From the NCBI GenBank assembly GCA_964603785.1, contig CAZRWD010000004.1:1-64000 (forward strand): a stretch of DNA of 64,000 bases, in the 5' to 3' direction. The translations under genes were made by a program, and so were the position numbers. Below the pieces are notes generated by a model, which did not search any database, was not told where the DNA came from, and saw nothing but the letters and a program-made list of their open reading frames with translations. The stretch is from CAZRWD01 sp964603785. GTDB lineage: Bacteria > Fermentibacterota > Fermentibacteria > Fermentibacterales > Fermentibacteraceae. Below are positions 16,815-27,067 of the stretch, in pieces (positions within the stretch are counted from its first letter, which is position 1; the number at the start of each line of letters is the position of its first letter).

Positions 16815-17208
16815 CACAGGCTCCTGTTCCGGGGACGGGTCTGGAGGTTCTGCCTTCCCAGCTGTGCTTCCGCCCGGCCCGCAAGCCGCCAGGGCCGGTA
16901 TGGCTTGTCATAGAGGCCCAGGGTCAGCCTCACGCTCTCGATCTGGTCCAGGCTCGCCAGGTGTGCATGGATCGCGCAGATGGCCGCCGTCAGCTCGTCG
17001 TCGGTGGGAGGAGGCGCAGCAGGCCCCTCGCCGGGCGCGGCCGGGGACTCCGCCTCCTTCGAGACGAGCTTCCTGATGAGGGGCAGCGCGAGTGTCAGGA
17101 GCAGAAGCCCTCCGAACACCACCAGCATTCCGGTGATGCCGAGTCGCGTCCCCTCGCCTCCTGCCGGCTGCAGGGCCGCTTCGAGGGCCGCCCGGATGAC
17201 CGCCGCGC

Positions 17209-17212
<4 letters not shown>
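16814..17212 (-). CDS. OadG-like gamma/delta membrane subunit of the decarboxylase
   Basis: The protein has 132 aa. One membrane segment (GITGMLVVFGGLLLLTLALPLI) near residue 22-43, then an Ala/Pro linker and a short helix with DDELTAAICAIHAHL, as in OadG/MmdD assembly subunits. GTG 17212 overlaps the TGA of the carboxyltransferase gene (GTGA). The basic C-terminal tail is specific to this gene. Confidence 0.8.
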
Positions 17213-18755
<1,543 letters not shown>

Positions 18756-18759
<4 letters not shown>

Positions 18760-19181
18760 AGGCCTTCTTCCTTCGTGCAGGATCCGTGCTCGCAGATCTC
18801 CGTGAGTACCTTGCCGCTCGACCTCGGGTGGACGAAGGCTATGAGGCTCCCGCCTGCGCCGCACCGGGGCTGTCTGTCGATCATCTCGACTCCTGCGCCG
18901 AGCATCGTCTGGACCACCGCCGAGGCATCGTCGACGGAGTAGGCGATGTGGTGGATGCCCTGACCCCTCTTCTCGAGGAACTGGGCTATCGGGCTGTCCG
19001 GAGAGGTAGGCTCGAGAAGCTCTATGCGGGCTTCCCCCACTCCGAACATCGCCACCCTCACCTTCTGCGAGGGCACCTCCTCGGTTCCCAGGTCCTCGAG
19101 GCGGAGCACGTCCCTGTAGAAGGGCGCCGAGGCCTCGATGCTCTCCACCGCGATCCCTATATGGTCGATGTGATCAATCAT
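18756..19181 (-). CDS. mce: Methylmalonyl-CoA epimerase
   Basis: The protein has 141 aa, a VOC-fold protein. It has DHIGIAVESIEAS (metal His), RIELLEPTSPDSPIAQFLEKRGQGIHHIAY (second His and catalytic Glu region) and FVHPRSSGKVLTEICE. It interconverts R- and S-methylmalonyl-CoA and overlaps both neighbours, in an operon with the mutase subunit and MeaB. Confidence 0.95.
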
Positions 19182-20139
19182 CGCCTTCAGCCACTGCCCT
19201 TTCTCCCGTGCGGGCCATCCGGCCGCCGAGCTCGTACGGTGTCGTCTCCCCCCGCATGACCATCTCGACGGCGCGGTCGATCCCGATCCCCTTCTCGAGC
19301 TGCTCGAGTGCGCTCCTGGCTCCCTGCTCCGCGGTCAGCCGGAGTATCGCACCCCGTATCCTCCGCCGCCTGGCGTCATCCGAAGCATGCATCGATTCGA
19401 GCATCTTTTCCAGTTCGGCGAAGAACCCGTCGAACCCCTCCCCCGTCATTGCCGAGCACTTGAAGACGGGAGGCGCGACGGCACCGGGCGGGACGAACTC
19501 GAGCCCCGCCCGCACGGTCGCCTCGAGCTGGTCGATCCCCGGCCTGTCCGCCTTGTTGAGGACGATCAGGTCGCCTATCTCCATGATGCCGGCCTTCATC
19601 ATCTGGATGTCGTCCCCGAGGCCGGGAACGAGGACGAGGATGGTCACGTCGGCAACGGAGGCAACCTCGACCTCGCCCTGTCCGACCCCCACCGTCTCTA
19701 GCACCACGGGATCGAATCCGGCGGACGCCAGGACCTCCGACGCCTGCGACGCGGTTGCTGAGAGCCCGCCTATGTGACCCCTGCTGCCCATGCTCCTGAT
19801 GAAGACGTCCGGATCGCAGGCGTGGCCCTGCATCCGCAGCCTGTCACCCAGGAGGGCGCCCCCGGAGAACGGGGAGGTAGGATCGACGGCTATAACGCCG
19901 GGTCTCCTCCCGGCCTTCCGCCAGCGGGTGATCAGAAGGTCCAGGATGCTGCTCTTCCCTGCTCCGGGCGGACCTGTGATGCCGACCGTGCCGGCGGTGC
20001 GCGCGGGATCGAACAGCTCGTGGAGGAGCGCCGCCGCCCCGGGACCGCCGTTCTCGACGACCGAGAGCGCACGGGCGAGGCCCCTGGCGTCGCCGTCCCT
20101 CACGAGCCGGGCCAGACTGTCAGTGCTCGGATGCTGCAA
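19174..20139 (-). CDS. meaB: Methylmalonyl-CoA mutase-associated GTPase MeaB
   Basis: The protein has 321 aa. G1 is GITGPPGAGKSSILD. G2/G3 region motifs are VIAVDPTSPFSGGALLGDR and LETVGVGQGEVEVA. G4 is VLNKADRPG. It protects and loads B12 in the mutase. TTG 20139 is chosen as the start because GGAGGTG lies just upstream and the longer frame has no better site. Confidence 0.94.
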   Translation of the reverse strand: MQHPSTDSLARLVRDGDARGLARALSVVENGGPGAAALLHELFDPARTAGTVGITGPPGAGKSSILDLLITRWRKAGRRPGVIAVDPTSPFSGGALLGDRLRMQGHACDPDVFIRSMGSRGHIGGLSATASQASEVLASAGFDPVVLETVGVGQGEVEVASVADVTILVLVPGLGDDIQMMKAGIMEIGDLIVLNKADRPGIDQLEATVRAGLEFVPPGAVAPPVFKCSAMTGEGFDGFFAELEKMLESMHASDDARRRRIRGAILRLTAEQGARSALEQLEKGIGIDRAVEMVMRGETTPYELGGRMARTGERAVAEGDD

Positions 20140-20164
20140 GAACACCTCCGGCTGGAGGCCGGCA

Positions 20165-20572
20165 TCAGCCGTTGCGGGCCTCGAACTCTCTCCTGACGAA
20201 CTCGATGACTTCGGAGGCCGGCGTGCCCGGGGTGAAGATGGCCCGGAATCCGGCGGACTCGAGGAGAGGGATGTCATCCTCCGGGATGACTCCGCCGCCG
20301 AAGAGGATGATGTCCGACGCCCCCCTCGCCGCGAGCCGGGCGGCAACCTCGGGGAAGAGGTGGCCGTGGGCCCCGGACAGGAGGGAGAGCCCTACGAAGT
20401 CCACATCCTCCTGGACCGCCGCGGCGGCTATGGCATCGGGCGTCTGCCTGATGCCGGTGTAGATGACCTCCATCCCGGCATCCCTCAGAGCCCTGGCGAT
20501 GTACTTGGCTCCGCGGTCGTGGCCGTCGAGCCCCGGCTTGGCGATCAGGACCCTGATCTTCCTGTCATCCAT
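20165..20572 (-). CDS. Methylmalonyl-CoA mutase small (B12-binding) subunit
   Basis: The protein has 135 aa, the separate cobalamin-binding chain. The B12-binding motif is LDGHDRGAKYIARAL, with downstream GLSLLSGAH and FGGGVIPEDD. The catalytic large subunit is not in this window, so the mutase is split and its big chain lies elsewhere. It is the first gene of the propionate cluster. ATG 20572 follows GGAGGC; GTG 20578 is possible. Confidence 0.93.
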   Translation of the reverse strand: MDDRKIRVLIAKPGLDGHDRGAKYIARALRDAGMEVIYTGIRQTPDAIAAAAVQEDVDFVGLSLLSGAHGHLFPEVAARLAARGASDIILFGGGVIPEDDIPLLESAGFRAIFTPGTPASEVIEFVRREFEARNG

Positions 20573-20749
20573 TTGCACGCCTCCGGTTGCGGTTCGCGGA
20601 AGGACCAGCCTGCGGAATCAACAAAACCCCCCCGTGCAAGTCAAGCTGCCGCCTTCCCCCGGGGTTGCGCCGCCTTCATATTGCAGGGTCGGAGCCAGGG
20701 CAGGGCGCACCCGCATACAGGTCATGCAAGGATCCGGAGGTCACAGCCC

Positions 20750-21784
20750 ATGTACGGCAACATTGCCATCTGTTCCGGAAGGGCCAGCACCGCACTCACC
20801 GGGCGCATATGCGATCTCCTGGGCATCGAGCCCGAACCGGTCGAGTTCGTCGAGTTCTCGAACGGCAATCTCATGGTGAACTTCGTGGGCGGCACCGTGA
20901 GGGAGAAGGACGTGTTCGTCATCCAGTCCGGCGAGCGGTCGATCCTCCAGGACAGGGGCCTCTCCTACCGAACCGTGTCCGGCGACATCATCGAGCTGCT
21001 GCAGATGATCTACGCGATCAAGGACAGCGCCGGGCGCATCACGGCCGTCACTCCGTACTTCCCCTACGCCAGGAGCGACAAGAAGGACAAGCCGAGGATA
21101 GCCATCACATCCAAGATGATGTTCGACCTCATGGCGTCGGTGAGGGCGGGCAGGGTGCTGACGATGACCCTCCACTGCCCGCAGAGCCAGGGATTCAGCG
21201 ACATCCCCGTGGACCAGCTCCATGCCCAGGGTACCTTCATGAAGAAGATCATGGAGCTGGGCAGGGACAACATCGCGTTCCTCGCCCCCGACTCGGGGAG
21301 CATACTCGAGAACGACGCGATGGCGGTCTACGTGTCGAGGGCCATCCGGGAGGCCGGAGGTTCGCCGAACATCGTGACGGGCTACGTCAAGAAGGTCCGC
21401 CTGGACGACTCGGAGAATCCGCACGTCAGAACCGTCGAGGGCGTCGACGACCTGACCGGACGAACGGTCATCATGTGCGACGACGAGATCCTGTCCGGCA
21501 AGAGCCTCGCACAGTCGGCCAGGACTGCGAGAGAGCGCGGCGCCACCGAGATCTTCGCCTTCGTGACCCACGGGGTACTCTCGGGACAGGCCGTCAGGCT
21601 CGTCCAGGAGAGCCACATCTCGAAGCTGTTCATAACCGATACCATCGAGTTCGACTCCGAGGCGGCCGAGAGGGTCGCCGGGGGACCTGTCACGAAGATA
21701 GAGACGCTCTCGGTGGCGCCGGTCTTCGCCGAGGCCATAAGGCGGATACACTCCGGCCAGAGCCTGAGCAGCCTCTTCCTCTAG
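20750..21784 (+). CDS. Ribose-phosphate pyrophosphokinase-like protein
   Basis: The protein has 344 aa, longer than the common 310-320. The N-terminal half keeps family signatures: FSNGNLMVNF, PYFPYARSDKKDKPRIAITSK and LHCPQSQGFSDIPVDQLHA. YVKKVRL marks the catalytic flap. The PRPP loop reads IMCDDEILSGKSLAQ, where enzymes normally have VDDMIDTGGT, so it is diverged. It may be a true PRPP synthetase of a divergent class or a paralogue with changed activity. ATG 20750 is behind GGAGGTCACAGCCC. Confidence 0.85.
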   Translation: MYGNIAICSGRASTALTGRICDLLGIEPEPVEFVEFSNGNLMVNFVGGTVREKDVFVIQSGERSILQDRGLSYRTVSGDIIELLQMIYAIKDSAGRITAVTPYFPYARSDKKDKPRIAITSKMMFDLMASVRAGRVLTMTLHCPQSQGFSDIPVDQLHAQGTFMKKIMELGRDNIAFLAPDSGSILENDAMAVYVSRAIREAGGSPNIVTGYVKKVRLDDSENPHVRTVEGVDDLTGRTVIMCDDEILSGKSLAQSARTARERGATEIFAFVTHGVLSGQAVRLVQESHISKLFITDTIEFDSEAAERVAGGPVTKIETLSVAPVFAEAIRRIHSGQSLSSLFL

Positions 21785-22296
21785 GAGGGCCCGGGCGGCT
21801 CCCCGGACGGGGCGGACTCGGTGAAGAACGACTTGTCCTCGTCAGTCAGCTCCAGCCAGTCCTTCCTCCTGCTCACATCCGTCCCGCAGGCGCACCGCTC
21901 CGCATACCAGGAGTAGGGCGCGCCGCAGTCGGGACATGTCCATCTCTCGACCTGCAGCCGCCGCCACTCGTCCGCGCCCTTCTCCCTGATCTCGGCCAGG
22001 TTCCTCACTATCACGAGGAAGTGCGGGGGAAGAGAGCTCCCGAAGGAGGCGATCCGCCTGTACTCGGCGCAGGGGAACTCCCTGCAGTCGATGCAGAACT
22101 CGATTCCGCGCGAGGCTGCGCATGTTCTCAGGAGGCAGTTCCCGCAGTTGACGAACACGTCGGAGGACCTGCACCCGTCGCAGCGGATCTCGCCGGGCTC
22201 GACCCCGAACATCCGCGACGCGGGCCCGACATCTCCGCTGACGGCAGCCCTCAGTATCTCGCAGGCTCCGCAATAGAGGCCGCAGCAGGCGTCCAG
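21781..22296 (-). CDS. DUF3795-like cysteine-rich protein
   Basis: About 171 aa if translation starts at CTG 22296; an ATG at 22212 would cut off the conserved N terminus. The upstream frame reads DACCGLYCGACEILRAA, which is the family opening. Then come CDGCRSSDVFVNCGNCLLRTCAA and CIDCREFPC. The C-terminal part adds a second zinc-ribbon-like set (CPDCGAPYSWYAERCACG). The gene probably binds metal or a cluster. Its stop overlaps the PRPP-synthetase stop (convergent). CTG as the start is inferred. Confidence 0.7.
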   Translation of the reverse strand: MDACCGLYCGACEILRAAVSGDVGPASRMFGVEPGEIRCDGCRSSDVFVNCGNCLLRTCAASRGIEFCIDCREFPCAEYRRIASFGSSLPPHFLVIVRNLAEIREKGADEWRRLQVERWTCPDCGAPYSWYAERCACGTDVSRRKDWLELTDEDKSFFTESAPSGEPPGPS

Positions 22297-22340
22297 CGCC
22301 CCGCCCGGCGAAGGGGCCGGGCTATGCGGGGAGGCCGCCC

Positions 22341-23330
22341 TCAGAGGGGGCCCCCCCTCTCGAGCGCGCGTTCCGGGACGCTCCGGAGGAGTCCGGCGTC
22401 ATCCATCATCCTGGCGTACTCGCCGTATCTCGTCCGGGCCTCCTCCGTCTCGCCGAGGACCCAGAGCACGTCGGCCAGGTTCAGGTATGCGACAGTCCTG
22501 CCGGGAGCCAGCGCCAGGACCCTCCGGAGAAGGCCTTCGGCGGGAATCGGGTTGCCGGCCTCGGCCAGGAGGAACGCATAATCGTTCAATATCTCCAGGG
22601 CGTCCTCGAACGGGAGGTACTCCGCGAACGGACCCTCGAGGTACTCGTCCTCGGGGGGGATGGAGGAGAACCAGTCCGCCTCGACGCCCAGGGCGAAGTT
22701 CGCGTCGGTCACGGCCACCATCACCGAGCAGGCCGATCCCGTGCGCCCTTCCGAATGGAAGGAGAGGGCGAGCTCGTGGCTCCTCGCGAGGATGGCCACG
22801 CTCATCTCCTCTGGGACGAAGTACCTCCACGGGTAGAAGATCCCCGACAGGGTATCCGCCGCCTGCAGCAGCAGGCCGCGGTCGACCAGGTCCCGGGCGG
22901 CCTCGACGGCCTCTGCCGACGGATCGATGGAGCCTGTCGCGACCGGCGAGAGGTACGGCGGCCCAGAGAGCACGGAGTAGGTCGCGGTGAAGGTGAAGGC
23001 GCTCGAGGGCATCTGGGAGTAGCCCGTCACCGTCCCGGTCTCCGGGTCGAAGAACCAGTCGGCCTTCGCGGAGTTGTAGGTGCCCTCGAAGTGCACCTCG
23101 CCGAGAAGGGTCGTGTCGGGCCCCATCCCCGCCAGGAACAGCACGGGCTCCGACATGAAGGGCTCTAGCGGCACGATCGCGATGCTGTCGCAACCTTCCG
23201 GGAGGAGGGAGTCCGGAAGGCCGGCGATCACCCTTGCCGAGAAGGCGTGGGTTTCGAACAGATCGGCGAGGTCGGGGCCGGACCCCGGAAGAGAGGCCAG
23301 GATCACGAGGACGGCAAACGGCAGCTTCAT
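22341..23330 (-). CDS. Exported protein with C-terminal TPR-like helices
   Basis: The protein has 329 aa. A signal peptide (MKLPFAVLVILASLPGSG) is followed by a beta-rich region (about 35-130). Helices from about 245 resemble tetratricopeptide repeats (DYAFLLAEAGNPIPAEGLLRRVLALAPGRTVAYLNLADVLWVLGETEEAR). ATG 23330 follows GGGAGGGTACAC. No family beyond TPR was recognised. Confidence 0.65.
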   Translation of the reverse strand: MKLPFAVLVILASLPGSGPDLADLFETHAFSARVIAGLPDSLLPEGCDSIAIVPLEPFMSEPVLFLAGMGPDTTLLGEVHFEGTYNSAKADWFFDPETGTVTGYSQMPSSAFTFTATYSVLSGPPYLSPVATGSIDPSAEAVEAARDLVDRGLLLQAADTLSGIFYPWRYFVPEEMSVAILARSHELALSFHSEGRTGSACSVMVAVTDANFALGVEADWFSSIPPEDEYLEGPFAEYLPFEDALEILNDYAFLLAEAGNPIPAEGLLRRVLALAPGRTVAYLNLADVLWVLGETEEARTRYGEYARMMDDAGLLRSVPERALERGGPL

Positions 23331-23352
23331 GTGTACCCTCCCACTCCCGGGT

Positions 23353-24231
23353 TCAGCCGAACCGCTTCACGGGAAGATGGCAGCCCGGGGGCCTGCCCGT
23401 CCGCTCGCAGAAATCCTGGTGGTACTCCTCGGCGGGCCAGAATCTCCCCGCGGGAAGAACCTCGGTGACGACATCGTATCCCCTGCCGCGGAGGAGGGAG
23501 ATCAGGTCGAGGGCAACCCTCCTCTGCCCTTCGCCGGTGTGGAAGATCGCAGACCTGTACTGCCTCCCCGTGTCGGGGCCCTGGCGATCCCGCTGGGTGG
23601 GGTCGTGTATCTCGAAGAACCTCCTGGCGACCGCCTCGAAGCTCGTCACCGAGGGATCGAACACCACCTCCACGGCCTCGGCATGGCCGGTGCGGTGCGA
23701 TGAGACCATCCCGTAGTCGGGCGACTCCTCGACCCCGCCCGTGTAGCCGACGGTCGTCGAGAGGACGCCGGGCAGCCTCTTCAGATGGTGCTCCACCCCC
23801 CAGAAGCAGCCTCCGGCGAACAGCGCCCTCTCCTCGCGGGCGGGGGGCGACGGCTCGAAGAGGATGGAGATCGAGTTCACACAGTGGCGCGTGTCCCGGG
23901 GGGTCAGCCCCTCCCCCTCGAAGACGTGCCCGAGGTGGGCCCCGCAGGAGGCGCAAACGATCTCCGTCCGGGAACCGTCCGGATCGGGCCTCCTCGCCAC
24001 GGAACCGGGGATCGAGTCGTCGAACGAAGGCCAGCCGCAGCCGGACCGGAACTTGGCCCCGGACTCGAAGAGCCCGGCCCCGCAGCGCCTGCAGACATAG
24101 GAGCCCTCCTCGAAGTGGTCCACGAACTCGCCGGTGAAGGGTGGCTCGGTGCCCTTCCGGACTATCACCCTCTCCTCCTCCGGAGTGAGGTCGCGAAAGG
24201 CGCGGCGCCCCCCGGTATCCGCGGCCGTCAT
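23353..24231 (-). CDS. msrBA: Fused methionine sulfoxide reductase MsrB-MsrA
   Basis: The protein has 292 aa. The MsrB half (about 10-130) has zinc CxxC pairs (CRRCGAG, CASCGAH) and catalytic RHCVNSISI. The MsrA half (about 137-290) has catalytic GGCFWGVEHHL and YRSAIFH. Both nucleophiles are cysteine, not selenocysteine. No signal peptide is visible, so it is probably cytoplasmic. Its ATG overlaps the stop of the transglutaminase-like gene (ATGA), implying joint expression. Confidence 0.94.
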   Translation of the reverse strand: MTAADTGGRRAFRDLTPEEERVIVRKGTEPPFTGEFVDHFEEGSYVCRRCGAGLFESGAKFRSGCGWPSFDDSIPGSVARRPDPDGSRTEIVCASCGAHLGHVFEGEGLTPRDTRHCVNSISILFEPSPPAREERALFAGGCFWGVEHHLKRLPGVLSTTVGYTGGVEESPDYGMVSSHRTGHAEAVEVVFDPSVTSFEAVARRFFEIHDPTQRDRQGPDTGRQYRSAIFHTGEGQRRVALDLISLLRGRGYDVVTEVLPAGRFWPAEEYHQDFCERTGRPPGCHLPVKRFG

Positions 24232-26417
24232 CTCAGCAGGACCAGGGAGCGCTCGACAGGGGCTCCCGCGGACCCCGCGCGCACCAGGTAGAGGCCGGAG
24301 GGTGCGGGGCGGCCGTTGGTCATGGCGCCTTCCCAGTCGATTACGATCGTCCCGGCCTGGACGAAGCCGGGGGAGAGGTCGGCGACGACCCTTCCGGATA
24401 TGTCGTACACCTCGAGCGTCGCCGGCCCGGCCTCCGGCAGGGCGAGGGAGAGACGGACGGTTCCGCTCGAGGGGTTCGGGAACAGCACGAGCCCGGTGCC
24501 GGCCGGCTGCATCCCGCCCTCCATGCCGGTCCCGTCGTGCTCCCAGAGCCTCACGGTCAGATCCACCAGGGTCGCCGCCCCGGCGTGCTCGTATCCGCTG
24601 AAGACCGCGTAGTAGTCCTTCTGTGCCGATGGGGTGTGGAACCAGATCGATGCTCCGGGCTGAGCGTCCTGGACCCAGTAGCCGGTGAAGGGGAGCTCGT
24701 CGAGGTAGAGCAGTAGATTCTCCTCGTCCACGAGGAAGAAGTCGAGCGATCCCTCGTACATCCGCTCCGCATACTCGCTGCGCGGGGTGGCGTAGAAGTC
24801 CCTCCCGAGCATCAGGTCCCACGGCAGGTCGTACTCGACCTCGACCAGGTACCTGGAGTCGCTGCCGGGCGTCCCCTCGGCGACCTGGAGCGACGGCACG
24901 GGGAGCGCCGTCATGTGGTTCCAGTAGTAGTGCTCCCAGCTCTGGCTGTCGTCGATGAGCTGCAGGTAGCCCGAGACCGGGTAGTTGCCGAGCCTCGAGG
25001 CGACGCTGACGTAGTAGTCCTGGCTGTCGCCCAGGACGAACGTTATGGTCCCGTCCCTGTCGGTCTCGCCCCAGGTCCCCCTGGCAAGGGATGGCGACTG
25101 CCATGCCTCGCTGGCTATCGAGACCCTGGCATTGTCCACGGGAATCCCGAGCGAGTCGGTGATCACGACCGTCAGGGTGCAGGTCTCGGTGTAGATGCCG
25201 GCGTCGTCCCAGGTCAGCCCGTCGTTGCGCCAGCTCCAGATGCACGAGCACTCCTTGGAGCCGCCGTACTCGAAGTCATAGGCGATGTAGGGGTTGTCCA
25301 CCCAGTCCGGCTGCCAGGGATGCCACTCCTCCTCCCACCAGAACTCCACCCAGACGTGGTCCTCGTTGATGTCCATGGTGCAGACGGCAGGTATGAGGCA
25401 TGTCCGGGCCGCTGCCGAGAGCAGGTCCTGGGTCTCCCCGCAGTTGCCGTTGTGCTCATGGGCTATGATGTTGGGCTGGATGGGCCTGTTGCCCCACGCG
25501 GCCTCGATGATCGTGCTGTAGACCCACCAGGACACGACATCCACCGCCTGGGAGGTGTCGACGGTGTTCCACGTGTTGTGCGGAAGCCCGTCCCAGAGGG
25601 AGGTGCATCCGGAGACGGCTTCCGACAGCAGCGGGAAGCCGGCGTCGTTCTGGGTGTAGAGGTACTCCCTCCAGAACATGTCGTAGACGGTTGCGTCCTG
25701 CAGGGGGACCTCGTCCGACACCTTGGGCATCACCACATACCAGTAGTAGATCTCCCTGGGTATCTCGACGGTCGTGGGAGAGCCCCCTCCCGTGAACACG
25801 TACTCCGTGGTCGAGTAGTAACCCGGGCCGGGGTGGTCGACCACCTGAACGAAGTCAAGGTCCTGGTCGACCGTGTAGACGAGCTCGGCGTTGCCAGCAA
25901 GAAGGCTCTCGTCCCAGTTCGGGTTGGCGAGGATGGTCCAGGAGAGGTGGGCTACCTGGAAGGCGACCTCGTCCCTCGTCTGGGGTTCTGCAGAGAGGAT
26001 CAGGGCTGCATACCTGTCCTGGTTCGCCTCGCTCAGGAGCCCGAGGTTCCACCTGAGGTCGTCCCGCATCCAGTCCGGAGCCGAGGCGGCGGCCATCTCG
26101 GCCTGCCCGGTAAGCGTGAACGGGGCGGCGCTCACGGAGAGGTCTTCGGCCTCGTGGTCGAAGAGGACGACCAGCTCCTCGTCGAAGGGGACGAAGGCCG
26201 TCATCGAGATGGAGTCGATCCGGAAGTAGTGGGGCGGCGCCTCGACGGACGGACCTGCGGGGGTCACGAGCCTCGCCGAGGGAGCGGGACGGGTGGTCGA
26301 GACCTCGTCGACCACGCTTCCCGTACAGACCTCGAGATCGGGCAGGACTGTCGCTCCGGTCGGATCCGGAACCCGAAAGCCTGACATCAGGCTGATCAAC
26401 ACGAGAATTCCCTGCAT
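24228..26417 (-). CDS. Secreted transglutaminase-like protein with sorting domain
   Basis: The protein has 729 aa. After a short hydrophobic N terminus there is a beta region and a transglutaminase-core catalytic set: NGNCGETQDLLSAAART (Cys), NEDHVWVEFW (His) and WQPDW (Asp). Next is a carboxypeptidase regulatory-like/Ig module (ITDSLGIPVDNARVSI). The end is a FlgD-like sorting domain (FPNPSSGTVRLSL, LEVYDISGRVVADL, GLYLVRAG). It is a likely cell-surface cysteine peptidase or crosslinking enzyme. The substrate is unknown. Confidence 0.8.
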   Translation of the reverse strand: MQGILVLISLMSGFRVPDPTGATVLPDLEVCTGSVVDEVSTTRPAPSARLVTPAGPSVEAPPHYFRIDSISMTAFVPFDEELVVLFDHEAEDLSVSAAPFTLTGQAEMAAASAPDWMRDDLRWNLGLLSEANQDRYAALILSAEPQTRDEVAFQVAHLSWTILANPNWDESLLAGNAELVYTVDQDLDFVQVVDHPGPGYYSTTEYVFTGGGSPTTVEIPREIYYWYVVMPKVSDEVPLQDATVYDMFWREYLYTQNDAGFPLLSEAVSGCTSLWDGLPHNTWNTVDTSQAVDVVSWWVYSTIIEAAWGNRPIQPNIIAHEHNGNCGETQDLLSAAARTCLIPAVCTMDINEDHVWVEFWWEEEWHPWQPDWVDNPYIAYDFEYGGSKECSCIWSWRNDGLTWDDAGIYTETCTLTVVITDSLGIPVDNARVSIASEAWQSPSLARGTWGETDRDGTITFVLGDSQDYYVSVASRLGNYPVSGYLQLIDDSQSWEHYYWNHMTALPVPSLQVAEGTPGSDSRYLVEVEYDLPWDLMLGRDFYATPRSEYAERMYEGSLDFFLVDEENLLLYLDELPFTGYWVQDAQPGASIWFHTPSAQKDYYAVFSGYEHAGAATLVDLTVRLWEHDGTGMEGGMQPAGTGLVLFPNPSSGTVRLSLALPEAGPATLEVYDISGRVVADLSPGFVQAGTIVIDWEGAMTNGRPAPSGLYLVRAGSAGAPVERSLVLLR

Positions 26418-26561
26418 CCCAGACCTTCCTGTTGCGGGACTGCTGCACTGGTCGTGAGAATACGAACAGCGCGGCCCTGCTACAAGTGCGGATGTGCAGG
26501 AAGGTCGGATCGATCCAGGCGCCGGCGGGTCTCGCTCAGGGTCTGCCTTGTGCGGGTGGCG

Positions 26562-26948
26562 CTATTCCCAGGACTTGATGCCGCTCACGACCGATCCGTG
26601 GGGGAACGGGTCGGACCATGTGCAGACGATGCTTCCCCGGTTGTCGGAATTGAGCACGTACTGGCCTCCGGAGGGGCATACCAGGTTCTGGGCGTCGTGG
26701 ATGTAGGGCGTCAGGTCGAGCAGCGATCCGGCGAAGTGTATGTACCCGTGCTGTGCGGCATAGAGGCTCTGGGCAGTCGCCAGGTTGGCCAGGTTGACCC
26801 TGCAGGAGCCCGATTCCGCCTCGTCGCGGAGGTTCTTGAGCTTCGCGGACGCCATCGCGCTGAGCACCCCGACTATGACCAGCACCACCAGTAGCTCGAC
26901 CAGGGTGAATCCCCCGTGAGCTCTTCCGCATGTCCTCTCAGGTCCCAT
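26562..26948 (-). CDS. Type IV pilin/pseudopilin-like protein
   Basis: The protein has 128 aa. The prepilin cleavage site GGFTLVELLVVLVIVGVLSAM is canonical (G|F, Glu at +5), after a 13-residue basic leader. The small globular domain has two cysteine pairs (SGSCRVNLAN; LVCPSGG and SIVCTWSD) and resembles GspG-type pseudopilins. No pilus or type II secretion machinery genes are in this window. Confidence 0.88.
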   Translation of the reverse strand: MGPERTCGRAHGGFTLVELLVVLVIVGVLSAMASAKLKNLRDEAESGSCRVNLANLATAQSLYAAQHGYIHFAGSLLDLTPYIHDAQNLVCPSGGQYVLNSDNRGSIVCTWSDPFPHGSVVSGIKSWE

Positions 26949-27024
26949 ATCCTCTCCCGGTTCGAGCTCTTCGTCACAGCCGCCGCATGTGATAACAAAC
27001 GAGCCGTCCGTTTGTTCCGCGGCA

Positions 27025-27059
27025 CCGGCCGGGGCCCGCAGGAGACGGGCCCCGGCCGG
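27025..27059 (-). terminator. Strong hairpin after the repeat protein
   Basis: CCGGCCGGGGCCCG pairs perfectly with CGGGCCCCGGCCGG around a 7-nt loop, just downstream of the minus-strand gene ending at 27068. There is no T tract. Confidence 0.65.
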
Positions 27060-27067
27060 GAGTGCCG

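Noticed and set aside
20587..22581. Long plus-strand frame of 664 aa
   Set aside because: Off-frame shadow of the PRPP synthetase gene and the genes after it.
23353..24231. Selenocysteine in MsrA or MsrB
   Set aside because: Both catalytic positions are plain Cys codons and the frame has no TGA.
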